Positions 12,398 through 23,886 are shown, numbered from the stretch's first letter. The stretch: 64,000 nt of DNA from Chrysoperla carnea (GCF_905475395.1 NC_058339.1:91150520-91214519), one strand, 5' to 3'. The notes: generated by a model from the letters alone, not told the origin. Made by a program: numbers and translations.

Positions 12398-12640
12398 ATA
12401 TAAAATTAATGACATTTTGAATTTGAATGAATTTTTTTTTCAATAGTCAATGAAATGAATGAAATTGAACAGATATTTTAAATAATTTCGAAATATAACA
12501 TTTTTCCTAGGTGGACATCGGCAAATAATATATCATTTACTGGTGTTGAGTAGCGTGTGAAAAAAAAAGTAGGTACAAAAATTATTAAAACCTCAAATTT
12601 TCTAGAATATTAGAAAATATTCTTTTATAAAAAAAAAAAT
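12398..12640 (+). repeat. Repeat O, copy 2
   Basis: Second copy of the block at 11425-11635 in the same orientation, with substitutions and small insertions. Confidence 0.75.
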
Positions 12641-12907
12641 AATGTAATTTTTAATATAAAAATAAACTGAAATGATATAAGTCAAGTCTGAAAATAGAGT
12701 TTGAATGAAAAATACTAAAAAATATGTGTTAATAATCATAAAATACATTTTATTTACTAAATTAAATTAAGGTATGAGCAGTTTGTAAAATATTGAGGAT
12801 GAAATATCATCTTGTCTTGAACAAGCTAATCTACTTTTACACAAATCTACTTACTATACCTAGGTGTAACTCATGCATACAGAAACGAAGCTCTCACGGC
12901 CGCTAAC

Positions 12908-13199
12908 TAGGGTTGTTACTCCTCCAGATTTGATCGGGAGGCTCCCAAAATCGTGTACGCTCTCATGACTCCCGATATCAACATAAATTATACCGAGTAC
13001 AGTAAAAAAAGATATTTTTTGATTATTTGTTTTATATTCAAGTAAATTCGAGAATTTTGAACAGCTTTTATTTTAAATTACCTGAAGAATATTTATTAAA
13101 ATATTGAATTATGGAAAAATTGGAAAGGTACGCAAAACATCAAAAATATCGAACAGTATTACAGCTCCCGACTTTCCCGAACTTGGAGGTGGCACCCTG
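12908..13199. mobile_element. Decayed hAT-type MITE, 292 bp
   Basis: The ends are TAGGGTTGTTACTCCTCCA at the left and CAGGGTGCCACCTCCA read inward from the right. The flanking 8-mers CCGCTAAC and CCGTTAAT match at 6 of 8 positions, as expected for an old duplication. Subterminal CGGGAG/CTCCCG motifs are also inverted. No coding potential. Confidence 0.65.
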
Positions 13200-14126
13200 C
13201 CGTTAATATTTTCGAAATCATAAATGTCAGAATAATATTTTTAACCAATAAAACATACATAAATACACGTTCTTTCTGGCAAATGCGAATTGTTTGACCA
13301 TGTTTTCTTTCTGCCAAAATTTTCCTTTCCAGTGACACTTCATGAATTCGGTAATAAGTTTGTTTTTGATTTTTCTGACGAATATTTTATTTTATTATAT
13401 TTTCACTTAATAATGATTTTTTTCACTGATAAATATTTAATATAAATGAATCGTAAATTTATTTTTAATAATATATGATTGTTTTTATAATTTATAAGTA
13501 TTTGTCTCTCTAAAATAGCCGATAAATAAAATTAAGTCCATCAATGTTAGAAAAGCTACCTTTCAATGTAATTCAAGAATCAATATTTTACGAATTTTCA
13601 TTATGAGTCTCATGACAAAATTTCAAAATAATTTCTGATTTGATATTTGCGTAATAATAATATGTTAATATTTTTTGTAGAAGGGTAATGTAAATATTTT
13701 GATTATAAAATGGTTAAAATAAGCTGCTTTTTAGTTTTCCATCAGAGAGAGAGAGAGAAATTGAAATTTTCGTTATTTAATATTTAATTTTATTTTTGAT
13801 AATAATTTAATAAATGTATAGAGGATGGTTTCTTCAATTTACATAATCGAATATAAGGACTTAGAATAACGACCTTTATTTAAATTAGAAAGTAGGTAGT
13901 GTTCTAAAATACTAACATCTTTGCTCGAAATTATTTTTCGTAAATAGAATACTTTCGTAAAAATATGTTTCATATTCTTTTTTTTCATACGACTTCTGGA
14001 AAATTAAAAGTTTAAGGGCCAAGCTACTTTTCGCAGATTATGGTCGTTCAGACTAGAGAACAAATCGATTTTCAAAAAAAGGTTTCCAATCAATAAAAAA
14101 TTTGGATCCCGCACTCCAAACCGCCT
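13200..14126. other. AT-rich sequence, no gene seen
   Basis: Contains a short (GA)n run near 13745-13760 and no reading frame worth calling. Confidence 0.5.
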
Positions 14127-14280
14127 CCAAAATGTTCTTTGAATCATTCTGATCAAAAGCTCTCACGGCCACAAAATTTTTTTACGAGTAATATATACGT
14201 AGCTTTGATCGCCCGTAGTTCGAAAACTACTTTATGGCGTTGGGAGCTTTTGATCAGAACGAATCGAAGAACATTTTGGG
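14127..14280. repeat. Inverted repeat, 43-bp arms
   Basis: Arms at about 14127-14169 and 14238-14280 are imperfect reverse complements sharing 'ctgatcaaaagctc' and 'caaaatgttctt', with a roughly 68-nt loop. It could be a small fold-back element. No flanking duplication was identified. Confidence 0.7.
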
Positions 14281-15616
14281 TGCAAATTGAAAAGTAGCAC
14301 AAAAAGCCATTTCCCTATCTAATCGAGCGGGGTACTCAAATTTAATGGGTTTTCGAAGAAAATTTCCAAATAAAATGACTTTATAAAGTGCTTTTCAATC
14401 TTTTATTAGCACGAATTGTTGTCTTAGGACACCCAATATATATTTTTTATAAAATTTATCTTTTATTTTAAAAAATGTTTTAATAAATATTTTAATAGAA
14501 CTTTTTATAAAATAATAAATAATACAATTTTTTGGCAAATGAATTATTATACAACAATGATCATTGAGGGGGAAATTTTTTTAGTTTATTGGAATTTATT
14601 AAATAATTCTGTAATATTTTACTCAGTCAGCTCTTTTTTTAATTGTTTTTAGTTAATAAACTAACTAACAGCTTTTTGGAATTAAATTATTAAATAATAT
14701 TTTATCAGTATTTGTTTATGAAATTTGTTTTTGCTTTTTGCTTATTTTAGAGGTGTTTTCATCTTTGCTGAATTATGTGATATCTGTGCATGGACGCCGC
14801 AAGGATTACATTCAGGGGGGTGCATGTGCATCTATACTTGAGTTATTTTCTTTTTCTTTTGATATCGAAAAAAATGGTGGCTAAAAATCCCTAGAAAATT
14901 AACTCCAAAAATGAAATATTAATATTAATAGGAAGGACCTACTTATCAAAGTTTTCATTTTTACCTCAATCCATTATGGAAAAATTCAGATCTTGCCCTA
15001 TATTAAACACACAGCAAATCTTATCATATATTTTTGTAGGAAGTTGAACATTGTACAAAAGAGGTGCCTTTTCTCACTAATCTTCAATTATTTAAAAAAT
15101 ATTGAAGGATAAAATTTGTAGAACAGAAAAAAATATTGTCTTCTTAATTTTGTAACTCGCTACTTAATTAATAAAACTCATAAAATGGAAAAAACATATT
15201 TTTAGAGAAAATTAACTGATCTACAAAAATGGTCTCTTTTGTTTGTTTTGTTTTGATTAATGTAAGCGTTTAAACGATATTCTTAACCAAAGTTCAAAGT
15301 ATATCGATTTTTGAAGTTTTTAAGAAATACCCTAAAAAATACGATTTTAAAACATCAATTTTTGGAAATAGTTCTAAAAATTCGAGGAGGCTGGGAGGTT
15401 GACATTCCTAAAGGGCTCATCCTTAACAATTACCCAACCTAGATACGGATTTAGAACACTAACTGAAATTAAAGAGACTGTACAGAAAGTGCATGACCAT
15501 AAAAAGGACAAAAAAATCATACTTTATTTTTTAGTATAGACTATTTACATTACTTATGAACTAATAAGTTGCCTATACGAAAAGAAAAACTAAAATAATT
15601 TTGTATGTTAAATTAA
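14281..15616. other. AT-rich sequence, no gene seen
   Basis: A somewhat less AT-rich patch near 14753-14835 ('gcatggacgccgcaagga') has no long frame. Nothing else was recognised. Confidence 0.4.
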
Positions 15617-16342
15617 TCTATATATATAAAAAGAGAGTGTTTGTTTGTATGTCCCCGATTTTCCCTAAAACTAACCATTGACCTTCGGTAGGGGATTATG
15701 TTATTGAGTAGCCCTTAGGCTCCCATTGTGAATAAGGGAGTTTGGTGGGGGTGGAATTAAAAATGATCTAGAAATTCATAGAAAATAGATTAAAAAAATA
15801 GTTCTAATAGTACAATAGGCCCCACTGTCAATAGTACAATTTTCACTAGATGGCGCTACTGGCGCAAATGTCTTTCGATTTTTCTCGAAAGTTCTGGAAT
15901 GTTCCATGGATTTCTATCGAATTTTCTAGAATTTTCTCGAACATTCTGGAATGTTCTAGGGATTTCTATCGAATTTTCTAGAACTTTCTCGAATATTCTC
16001 GAATGTTGTATGGATTTTTGTTGAATTTTATCAAACTTTCTCGAACAATCTGGAATGTTCCATGGGTTTCTGTCGAATTTTCTCGAACATTCTGGAATGT
16101 TCTATGGATTTCTATCGAATTTTCTAGAACTTTCTCGAATATTCTGGAATGTTCCATGGGTTTCTATCGATCTTTCCTTTACTTTTCCGTACACACACAG
16201 AGTGTAGACATAATATTGGGATCGGCCAAAAAAATCTTACTGTTCCGTACATACAGAGAGAATTAAAAAGAAAGTCTTTCATTTAACAATTTTGATATTT
16301 AAATGTGCAAAAACAACCCAGCGAAGCGGGTTTAACAGCTAG
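15617..16342 (+). mobile_element. Helitron-like non-autonomous element, 726 bp
   Basis: Starts with TC (TCTATATATATAAAAAGAG) after an A and ends with CTAG followed by T, the A/T insertion site typical of Helitrons. Just before the 3' end, CCCAGCGAAGCGGG can form a short stem. The same 3' tail, CGGGT...ACAGCTAG, ends the elements at 31016, 39891, 41049 and 45413. The centre is a 52-bp minisatellite. No Rep/helicase is encoded. Confidence 0.8.
15883..16184 (+). repeat. 52-bp minisatellite inside the Helitron-like element
   Basis: About six imperfect units with TCTCGA starts at 15883, 15935, 15987, 16039, 16081 and 16133. The spacing is 52 bp except for one 42-bp unit with a 10-bp loss. Each unit carries GGAATGTTCCATGG-like and TCTAGAA words that are short palindromes. 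An open frame at 16003-16266 simply translates these units. Confidence 0.9.
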
Positions 16343-16792
16343 TAAATTATAAAATAATTTAAAAATAAAAGCCCGAATGTTAAGTGACGGGTAATTTCCG
16401 CTATTTATAAATATTACCATAAGATAAAAAAGAAGCAACATAGAATAATGAATATGCAATTCTGTACATCTGAGTCAGCTTCAAGCTATTCTAAAAGATT
16501 TATGTAGTTAATGATGCATCTAAATAAAGAATATTAAATGAAATTACATTAAAAAAGGAAAATGGAAAAACTGTTTTGTTTAAACATATTTTATTAAACA
16601 TATAGAAAATTGTTTTTCATTTTATTTTAAACTTTTAATTTTATTTACTAATTTCTCAGAGGCAAGTTCTTGAGACGGGTTCGAAAATTCAGGATTGACA
16701 AGTAGGGTGCATAGAAATGGGGACATTTGGGAGCGGTAAATAAAACTTTAAATTTTTCCGCAAATAAAGTGTAATCCATTTCCAGTTTCCTA

Positions 16793-17345
16793 TTAGGTTG
16801 TTTAAAGTTTTAATGTCATGTGATAGGGTAGCCTCGAATATAAGATCCCGAAGTGGTTGACCTACAGTAATTCAGGGCTATTATTTGAAGATCCTGGTGG
16901 AGAATGACGCATCGCAAACGGTGTGTGCAATGGAAGAGAACTGGGCGTCAGTTCTCATGCGGTTTTCGGAAAGGTAAAAAAGCTTGAAAAATGATTCAGT
17001 ATAACCTTCTGTAACCGAACCAAATCTTCACAGCAGAATTTTATTGAGAGCAAATCGACGAAATGAGTCTCCGTCCGAATATTCAAAGAATTGGGCGTTT
17101 TAGTTCTACCTCACTCATCATACTCCCCAGACCTTTCGCCAGCTGACTACCATCTTTTGAAGCACTTCGATAATTTTCTTAGCGGTAGAACCTTCGCCAA
17201 TAAAGACCAGGCAAAAACAACGTTCGTCGACTTCATCGAGTCCCGAGCACCCAATTTTTATACTATTCCGTAAAATTTACAGAAATATTTACGAATGTCT
17301 AATTTGCATAATTTATTGAAAAAATTTTAGTTGTGGTGTTGATCT
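16793..17345 (+). pseudogene. Internally deleted mariner transposase relic
   Basis: A left end TTAGGTTG directly after TA at 16793 resembles a mariner inverted repeat. A fragment near 16900-16985 reads ENDASQT then, after a frameshift, FGKVKKLEK, matching the mariner DNA-binding region. The C-terminal part at 17091-17273 includes LPHSSYSPDLSPADYHLL, the signature around the third catalytic Asp of the DD34D motif, then NFLSGRTF and FIESRAPNFY. Most of the catalytic core, including the first two Asp residues, is missing between them. Transposase normally has about 345 residues, so this copy is dead. The right inverted repeat was not identified, so the 3' limit is approximate. Confidence 0.85.
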
Positions 17346-17689
17346 TAAGACTTCTTGTATACAAAGTGCGGGGTTAGCCACAAAACAACACATCTGTGTT
17401 ATAAATTAATAATAATATCTGGGAAGTTGATGATGTGGACCTAATGGTCGCATTCACATGAACAATTTACTTTTGTTTAAAAATATAAAGATTAATTACA
17501 AAAGTTTTTTATGAGGATAATTATTTACCACTTACAGCAGACGAATACAGTTTTATACAGCTGCATGGCTGACAATATACAGAATGTTTCTTAAACATAC
17601 CCACAAACTTCTATGAGCTATGGGTGACATCAAAAAACAAACATCTTTAGCTCAAAAATGAGGGTAACAAAACACTCTATCTTCAGGGT

Positions 17690-18075
17690 ACAGGTAAGTA
17701 CAAAAACAAATACAACAAGTGAAATTTACCAAATTTAAAAAACCCCAGGCAAATTTTTCGGGTACGCAACCCTAAACTCACACTTGAAACATATCTACGA
17801 ACACTTTTCCATTAAATTACCTTTTTCCTTAGAGCTTTCTCCAAACTGAACCGACTTTGATTATCATCGCCTATTTTTTAGTTATTCCGAGTACGGAACC
17901 CTAATATCGTACTTGAAACATAGCTAAGAACACTCTCCATTAAAATACTTTTCAAACGAAACAAAATAAATTAAAATCGGTTCATCCGTTTAGGCGCTAC
18001 GATGCCAAAGAAAGACAGACAGACAGACAGACACACACACACATAGCGGTCAAACTTATAGCACTCCTTTTTTTG
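17690..18075 (+). mobile_element. Family K retroelement-like tail, copy K1
   Basis: Contains two imperfect direct units near 17760 and 17885 ('aaccctaa', 'acttgaaacat', 'gaacac...ccatta'). These are followed by 'aaaatcggttcatccgttta', a CAGACAGACAGA/CACACA run and 'caaacttatagcactcct'. The same end occurs at 33138-33235. This arrangement resembles the 3' end of insect LINE-type retroelements, recognised from memory and not confirmed. Confidence 0.5.
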
Positions 18076-19004
18076 ATTCGGTGTTTAAAAATGGTTTTCA
18101 AGATGGCGCCTAAATTTTGGGATTATATTATTTGGGATTATAAAAAAAAAAATTGAATCGGTATTTTAGTGCGAAGTTAAATTGTGCTTTTACTGGCCTA
18201 TAAGAACAATGGCTTTTCTTTTTCTGTAGCGTCTCAACAACCTTAATCAAAAAATCAAATTTCATCATCTCATTCCTGATTTATAACGCTTTTGATTTTT
18301 GCAATCCTTTTATCGCTAAGGGTGTATATCTTCTTTCTACTGATTTAACGTTACAGCAATGATTCGGAGGATTTAATGAAACGATTTACTTTTTAAGAAC
18401 AATTATCGACATCTAATTGGAAACCAAATATATAAAATTTTACTAACAATATACATAATAAATAAATCGATACACACAGAAAATAAAATCCATCCTATTA
18501 TAGTCACTGTTTCAAATGCTCCCAGTACAGTTGTAGCTCCTGTCTCAGTCACCTGTTCCCCCATTCCAAACTACCTGTCTCCCATGATAGTCCAATAAAT
18601 ATATGATAGATATTTTAATGATTGATAATCTTTTTTATTGATACATATAACATATAACATATATATGGTATTTTTAATAATGTAATGCTTGTGATATATG
18701 ACAAATATAATCGAAATGCACAGCCTAGAAATATGATAAAAATCTAAAATTACGTTTATAAAAAATGAAATACTATATTTAGACATTTTTGGGTGGAATT
18801 TTGCTCTAGTAATTTTGGAAGGTGCTCCCGTGGTGACTGCATTTGAACAATAAGAATATTGGAAGTCTAAATACTGAGAAATAAGATTATTTCAATCTGG
18901 GATCAGGAAGAATGCTTTTTTGCTTTTTGAAAACCATTGAGAAAACAGATAGTACATTTTAATGTTCCGTCTTAAAAACTCTAAATCAATAGGGTACTTT
19001 CGGC
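18076..19004. other. AT-rich sequence, no gene seen
   Basis: A patch at 18485-18595 is richer in C and contains runs such as 'ctcctgtctcagtcacctg', without a long frame. Confidence 0.4.
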
Positions 19005-19175
19005 CGTGAAAAATAAATTATGAAATTTAATAAAAATTAAAAATTATGTATATACTTAAATAGGTATTCTGATTTTGAGGTACAAAAGCACATTATTGTT
19101 TTATTATATTAAAATTAAAAGTCGAAATTTTTAATTTGTATACCATGTGACCTAAACCACGAGCTGCAATGATGT
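19005..19175 (-). repeat. Family G repeat, copy G3
   Basis: Inverse match to the right part of G1 at 4960-5115, including 'tgacctaaaccacg' against 'cgcgttttaggtca'. Confidence 0.7.
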
Positions 19176-19250
19176 GACATTATATAGGAAAAAATAATAT
19201 GTATTAATTACTAATGTGTTGATGGCTTTCATAGTAATTGTAGGTTATTG

Positions 19251-20200
19251 ATTCAGTCAATATAGACGAAAAAAAGGCCGGACCTGGAAAAAATTACAAT
19301 GGTGACTCTGAGGTTATATAGATCGTTAGGGGGGCATGTAAATAACTTTAAAAAAAATTAAGAGAATTTTTCGTTCCGCTGTTTTTGAGAAAATCCAAAA
19401 AAATGGGAAAAAAAATTTGGAATGCCTTTTTCTCGGAATCTATTGGTTTAAGGGAAAAGTTTTTCAAATAAAAAATGTAGAAGACATTGTCAGCTACATT
19501 TTATGTCATTAAAGCAACGTCATACGAGTTAAATTACAAAAAGTAGGTGGCGTTAAAGTATCAAAAAAAGGGTTTTTCACGATTTTCATTAAGAAAAAAA
19601 GATGTTTTTGTAAAAGTGTAAATGAGAAAGTTGTTTGACTCAAAATTAGCTTCAACTTTTATTTAAATAAACCAAGAAAATAAAAAGGAAATCAAGCACT
19701 CCTTTTCAAAATTTTAAAAAACTTAACTTTCAGATTTTTTAGCAAGCTGTATTTCAAAAACGGTAAGTTTTACAAAAAAATTGTTTAAATAAAAGTTGAA
19801 GTTAATTTTGAGTCAAACAACTTTTTTATTTACAATTTTACAAAAAAATCATTTTTTCTTAATGAAAACCGTGGAAAACCCTTTTTTTGATACTTTAACG
19901 CCACCTACTTTTTGTAATTTAACTCGTATGACGTTGCTCCAATGACATAAAATGTAGCTGACAGTGTCTTCTACATTTTTTATTTGAAAAACTTTTCCCT
20001 TAAATCAATAGATTCCGAGAAAAACGCATTCCAAATTTTTTTTTCCCATTTTTTTGGATTTTCTCAAAAACAGCGGAACGAAAAATTCTCTTAATTTTCT
20101 TAATAAGTTATTTACATGCCCCCCTAACGATCTATAACCTCAGAGTCACTGTTGTAATTTTTTCCAGGTCCGGCCTTTTTTTCGTCTATATTGACTGAAT
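19251..20200. mobile_element. 950-bp fold-back element with 420-bp arms
   Basis: Arms 19251-19670 and 19781-20200 are reverse complements with few differences, around a 110-bp centre. The outer ends are ATTCAGTCAATATAGACG. The arms contain no significant frame. The high arm identity suggests recent origin or ongoing gene conversion. No clear target-site duplication was found, so the superfamily is unknown. It lies about 290 bp from the stop codon of the minus-strand gene. Confidence 0.9.
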
Positions 20201-20281
20201 GTTTGTTACACTCTCTCCACAAAAATCAATTAAAGTCTATTCCAAGAATTTGTATGTTTACTTAAATAAATTACGATTTAA

Positions 20282-20349
20282 CGAATGACGTCGATTTAAC
20301 TAGTGTCCCAGTCAATTTTTCGGGACACTAGTTAAATCGACGTCATTCG
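20282..20349. repeat. Perfect 28-bp-arm hairpin
   Basis: Arms 20282-20309 and 20322-20349 are exact complements around a 12-nt loop. The arm contains CGAATGACGTCG and TTAACTAGTGTCCC. It lies about 140 bp downstream of the minus-strand stop codon at 20491, so it may be within that gene's 3' region. CGACGTCATT is repeated once more immediately after the right arm. Confidence 0.9.
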
Positions 20350-20490
20350 ACGTCATTTTTTTTAATACTTTAATATTCCACCATAAAATGTTTTACGATA
20401 AATAAATTGAATATACTTTATAATTACCTAAACATAAATACAATGTTGAATAATGTAAATGATGCTTTACAATATTTTTGTTAGATGGTT

Positions 20491-21418
20491 TCATGACGTC
20501 ATATTATTAATTATTGTATTGTTCATCATACCACCGATGTATGTATTTAAAAAATCAGTTAATCGATCATTATTAATTAATATAACTAAATAATTAATAT
20601 TTATTAATTGTAGAATATTAATATAATCACAACTAGCTAATATTAACGCTAAGAACGCTAATAATAATGATCGCTTAATTAAATTAAGTGTATCATGTGC
20701 TTGATTCAAGCGTTTATTAATATAGGTTGCACCTAAATTTTCTAATATTATTTGTTGATCTGTTGCAGATAAATCATTATCACTATTTACGGAATGTATG
20801 CTATCAAACGATAAATCTTCGACTCGATTTGGTTCATTTTGCCAATTGTTTAAAGACTGTAAAAAAATAAAAGTATTTGTCAATTTTTCGAAACAAAATA
20901 TGTTTTGTGCTTTTTCGATCGATTTTTTTTCATAATTTTAAAGGTCGGACCCTCAAGAATATGTCCTTTAACGGATTTTTCACAATTCGAATTATTTTCG
21001 GAGTTACAGCGAATTTTCTGGCAAGGAGGTTTGAATTGATTACTCCGTATTGCGAGCTTCTGTTGCTTCGAGTTCTGCTCGGTTAGCAGAAATAACTTTG
21101 CAAAACATTGTATATGACTGTATATGAATCCGCCGGAGTTGTCGCTCAAACTTAACATGCGTTTTTCTTAATCAAAACTAAATTTTAGGAGGTGGTTAAA
21201 GAGATATCTCAATTTCTACTCGACCAATTTCTTTCCGAAAAAATTTTTAAGTATTAGAAAAAAATTCTATAAGGTCAAAAAAATTAAAACTTAAAGGTAC
21301 AAAAAATTGCATTCTATTAAAGCCACAAAATTGTAGTTTCAAGCAACATCAAATTTCTACTACTTTGGGGGATTTCAATCTACTTTGTGTGATAAATTCA
21401 CTTACCATTTTTATTGAA
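20491..21418 (-). CDS. Two-exon gene, 122-residue small membrane protein (unknown)
   Basis: Family not recognised. The second coding exon is 20491-20856 and ends in TGA. It opens after TTTTTTTACAG, a good acceptor, and its first codon is TCT. A matching phase-0 donor lies upstream: ATG|GTAAGT, with the ATG at 21416-21418. Exon 1 thus contributes only Met, and the intron (20857-21415) is 559 bp. The joined protein starts MSLNNWQNEPNRVEDL. Its N-terminal 60 residues are acidic and Asn/Ser/Asp-rich. Residues about 64-76 (SLLLAFLALILAS) and 80-95 are hydrophobic and could form one or two membrane segments. The C-terminus is Asn-rich. An in-frame ATG in the intron, 9 codons upstream of the exon, would give an alternative start. 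The gene lies head to head with the one at 22025, suggesting a shared regulatory region. The exon structure is inferred. Confidence 0.7.
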
Positions 21419-22013
21419 ATCCGTTTCAATCCCTCCCAAAGAATTTTTGTTTTAGAATCTACATTTCCAAATTACAAAAAAAGTATTCCATAAATTTTAT
21501 TAAAAAAAAATAATCGTGTACGATAAATTTCCATTTTTCAAACAAAATTTTGTCCAAAAAAATATTTCTCAATAAAAAATAATATTTAAAAAGTTAAGCC
21601 AGAAAATTTTTTTAAATGTAAACAAAAGTTATTTATCCAAAGAAATGTCATTATTTCAAAAACTACTATTTGCCCAGAAAAATTATTTTCAATAAAATGT
21701 ATATATTTTTTGAAAATATTAACCGTGAAAAGTTCTAGGGAAAACTGTGAATATCCTCCGTTTCAGAAAAAATTATACTCGCAAAGTATGTACATAAATA
21801 ATAAAATTTTCTTCTAAATTAATTTCCCTCGGATAAAAACTGTTTTGAATGGAAAATATGAAAACAAAAGTTGTTTATTAATTTTCTTGTAAAATTATTT
21901 TGAAATGTTTTTACTTTTGGATTTAGAAAATTTTAATGGACTTTATTTATAAATGACCCAATTTTTTTTAAAATTTAATTAAATTATTTTGTTTTTTGTT
22001 TTTGTATAATTAG
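21419..22013. promoter_or_regulatory. Space between divergent genes, putative bidirectional promoter
   Basis: About 600 bp separate the two divergent coding starts (ATG at 21418 on minus, ATG at 22025 on plus). The sequence is AT-rich without a clear TATA box or Initiator. A promoter is inferred only from gene layout. A TTAG at 22010-22013 before 22014 could be a splice acceptor for a non-coding first exon of the plus gene. Confidence 0.35.
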
Positions 22014-22024
22014 GCAGTTTAATA

Positions 22025-23761
22025 ATGAAAGTGAAAAAAGAAGATTTTACCGATTTTCCAAGTAAAATTCATAATAAAATTAAGGTAAATGTAGAAATTA
22101 TTAACATTAGGTACTTATAATTCCTACAGTAAATAAAACGGAAAAAAGTGTCGATAGTGGAAACGTTAGGAAACAGGATCTAAATTAATGAAATTTTTTG
22201 TAACGAGTTTATAGGGACTAAACTAAACTAGTCATAGAAGGCATAGGGACCCAGCGGGGGCCAATTGTAGCTCAAAATTTTTAAAAAAAGTTTTATTTTG
22301 CTTAAAATTGTAATGTATTAGATATTTTTGTCGCTGATTAAGAATCCGACATCAAATAACACGGATTCTGTCTTCTTAAAACCGTGCCAACAAAGAATTT
22401 CACTTTTTTGGCACAAAAATGGCATAAAAAAACACAATAATTGTTTTAGAAAAAAAAAAATTATATATTGACGTTTAAAATTTAATTTTTTGTTACTGCA
22501 AAAATTATTTGCGGAAAGACGTGACTTAATACGTGTAATCCGACATCGTATTCGTACGTAAGCGACCCAAAAAACCTCCTGGAGCACATATGGACGATAA
22601 ATATTTAATTTGCCGTTTTTGTGCCAAAACGTGGAATTTCTGGCCAATAATGGCATGATTTTCGGAAGACGGGGTAGAATTCGTGTTTTCTGACATCGAA
22701 TTCGTAATTCGCGACCAAAAATTCTTACTAGATGACAATTTTATGCCAAAATAAGCATTTAAAAAAATTATGGTCTACATATGCCCTTTGCTGGGATCCT
22801 ATCCCCTCCTATGACTAAGGTAAGTCGGCTGAATGTTCTTTGGCGCCCTATAAATACGTTACAAAAAGCAATTCATTCAAATCGGTGCCGTTTCCCAACT
22901 TACTAATTAATTATTTTGGTTTTTTAAAATCTTCCAATTTATAAAAAATAATGCAAGATTTTCAACACTTTCTATACAGGATATTTTAACAATTAACTCA
23001 GTCAATTGTTTGTTTTCACTTGTTTTTAATAATGTACCTACAAAATTTTATTTTCATTGTTTTTTTTTTAGGAAACCGACGAAGAAATTGATAAAATATT
23101 AAAAACGGAATCAGCTATTACAAATTCAGTCTCTGAGAAAACCGTTACAGCCACTGAGGATGAATCAACCGATGATTTTGATGAATCTGTTTCATCGGGA
23201 AGTAGTCGTATTGCATGTATTCCAGCTAGTTCCGATAATATTTTAGCTCGACGTGAGCGTGCAGCTTTTAATTATGTTCTACCCTTCATTTTAAAAGCAC
23301 AGACCTATCGTATTATCTTATTCTCAATCATCACAGCGATTTTAGCTGCGTTAGAATTTCATTTTACTGAAAAACAAGATATACTTGGTAACGATGAAAT
23401 TGAGATAATTTATCAACCGAGTAAAGCTTTAGCTGGAATTTTTTCAACAATTGGTTTTCTATTAGCGGTTTTAACACAAAAACCGTATTTAGGTTTACCA
23501 TATGTTTCAGTTATGCTCTTTATTTCCACAACGAATTATTTCGAATTAATTAAAATGATACTTTTCCGATACGGTAACGGTTTAAATTTATCGTTAGTGA
23601 ATTTAGTATGGTTAGTGTTCTTTTTCTCAACTGATTTATCGTTAGTTTTTACTGCATCGAAAATTTTATATTACGAATGGATTACACGATGCATGAAATC
23701 ATGTAATCAAAAATTATATGAATTGGATGATTTTTGTAAGAAGAATAAATTAAATTTTTAG
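22025..23761 (+). CDS. Two-exon gene, 249-residue multi-pass membrane protein (unknown)
   Basis: Family not recognised. Exon 1 is 22025-22084 (20 codons, starting MKVKKEDFTDFP) and ends AAG|GTAAAT. Exon 2 is 23072-23761, opens after a T-run plus AG, keeps phase 0 and ends in TAG. Residues 21-80 are acidic and Ser/Thr-rich (EDESTDDFDESVSSGSS), probably a disordered cytosolic tail. ARRERAA then precedes four hydrophobic stretches at about 100-118, 139-156, 160-184 and 192-215. The C-terminus is short, Lys- and Cys-containing. The frame stays open upstream of the ATG to a possible acceptor at 22013, so extra N-terminal residues from another exon cannot be excluded. Third positions are mostly A/T and the frame is free of stops over 229 codons, which supports a real gene. 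A poly(A) signal follows at 23887. Confidence 0.85.
22085..23071 (+). other. Intron of the plus-strand gene
   Basis: GTAAAT...TTTTTAG, 987 bp. It holds locally repeated words around 22380-22745 ('gtgccaa', 'tggcat', 'tctgacatcg', 'cgcgaccaaaa') and a family A 3'-end fragment. Minus-strand open frames at 22318-22738 lie wholly within this intron and are probably spurious. Confidence 0.8.
22828..23032 (+). repeat. Family E block plus family A 3' end, copy A3
   Basis: The first 85 bp ('ggctgaatgttctttgg', 'atcggtgccgtttccca') match 44841-44925. The rest ends with 'caattaactcagtcaattg' and 'tttgttttcacttg', the family A 3' end. It is intronic. Confidence 0.75.
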
Positions 23762-23886
23762 TACTTATCTAATAATTTATTTCTGTAAATTGGTTTTAAA
23801 AAATACATTTTTTGGGTTTAATGTTGTGATAGTTCTTGCTGTATATTTATCGTATTTTTTATTTACTTTATACACTTTGTATTTTT

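Noticed and set aside
16003..16266. An 87-residue repeat protein
   Set aside because: It is a translation of the 52-bp minisatellite. The period is not a multiple of three, so the frame drifts.
20880..21158. A 92-residue minus-strand protein
   Set aside because: It lies within the intron of the minus gene as modelled, has no recognised family and overlaps a plus frame at 20877-21086. It may be a decayed repeat.
22318..22738. Two overlapping minus-strand genes
   Set aside because: They lie inside the intron of the plus-strand gene, overlap each other in different frames and show no domain.
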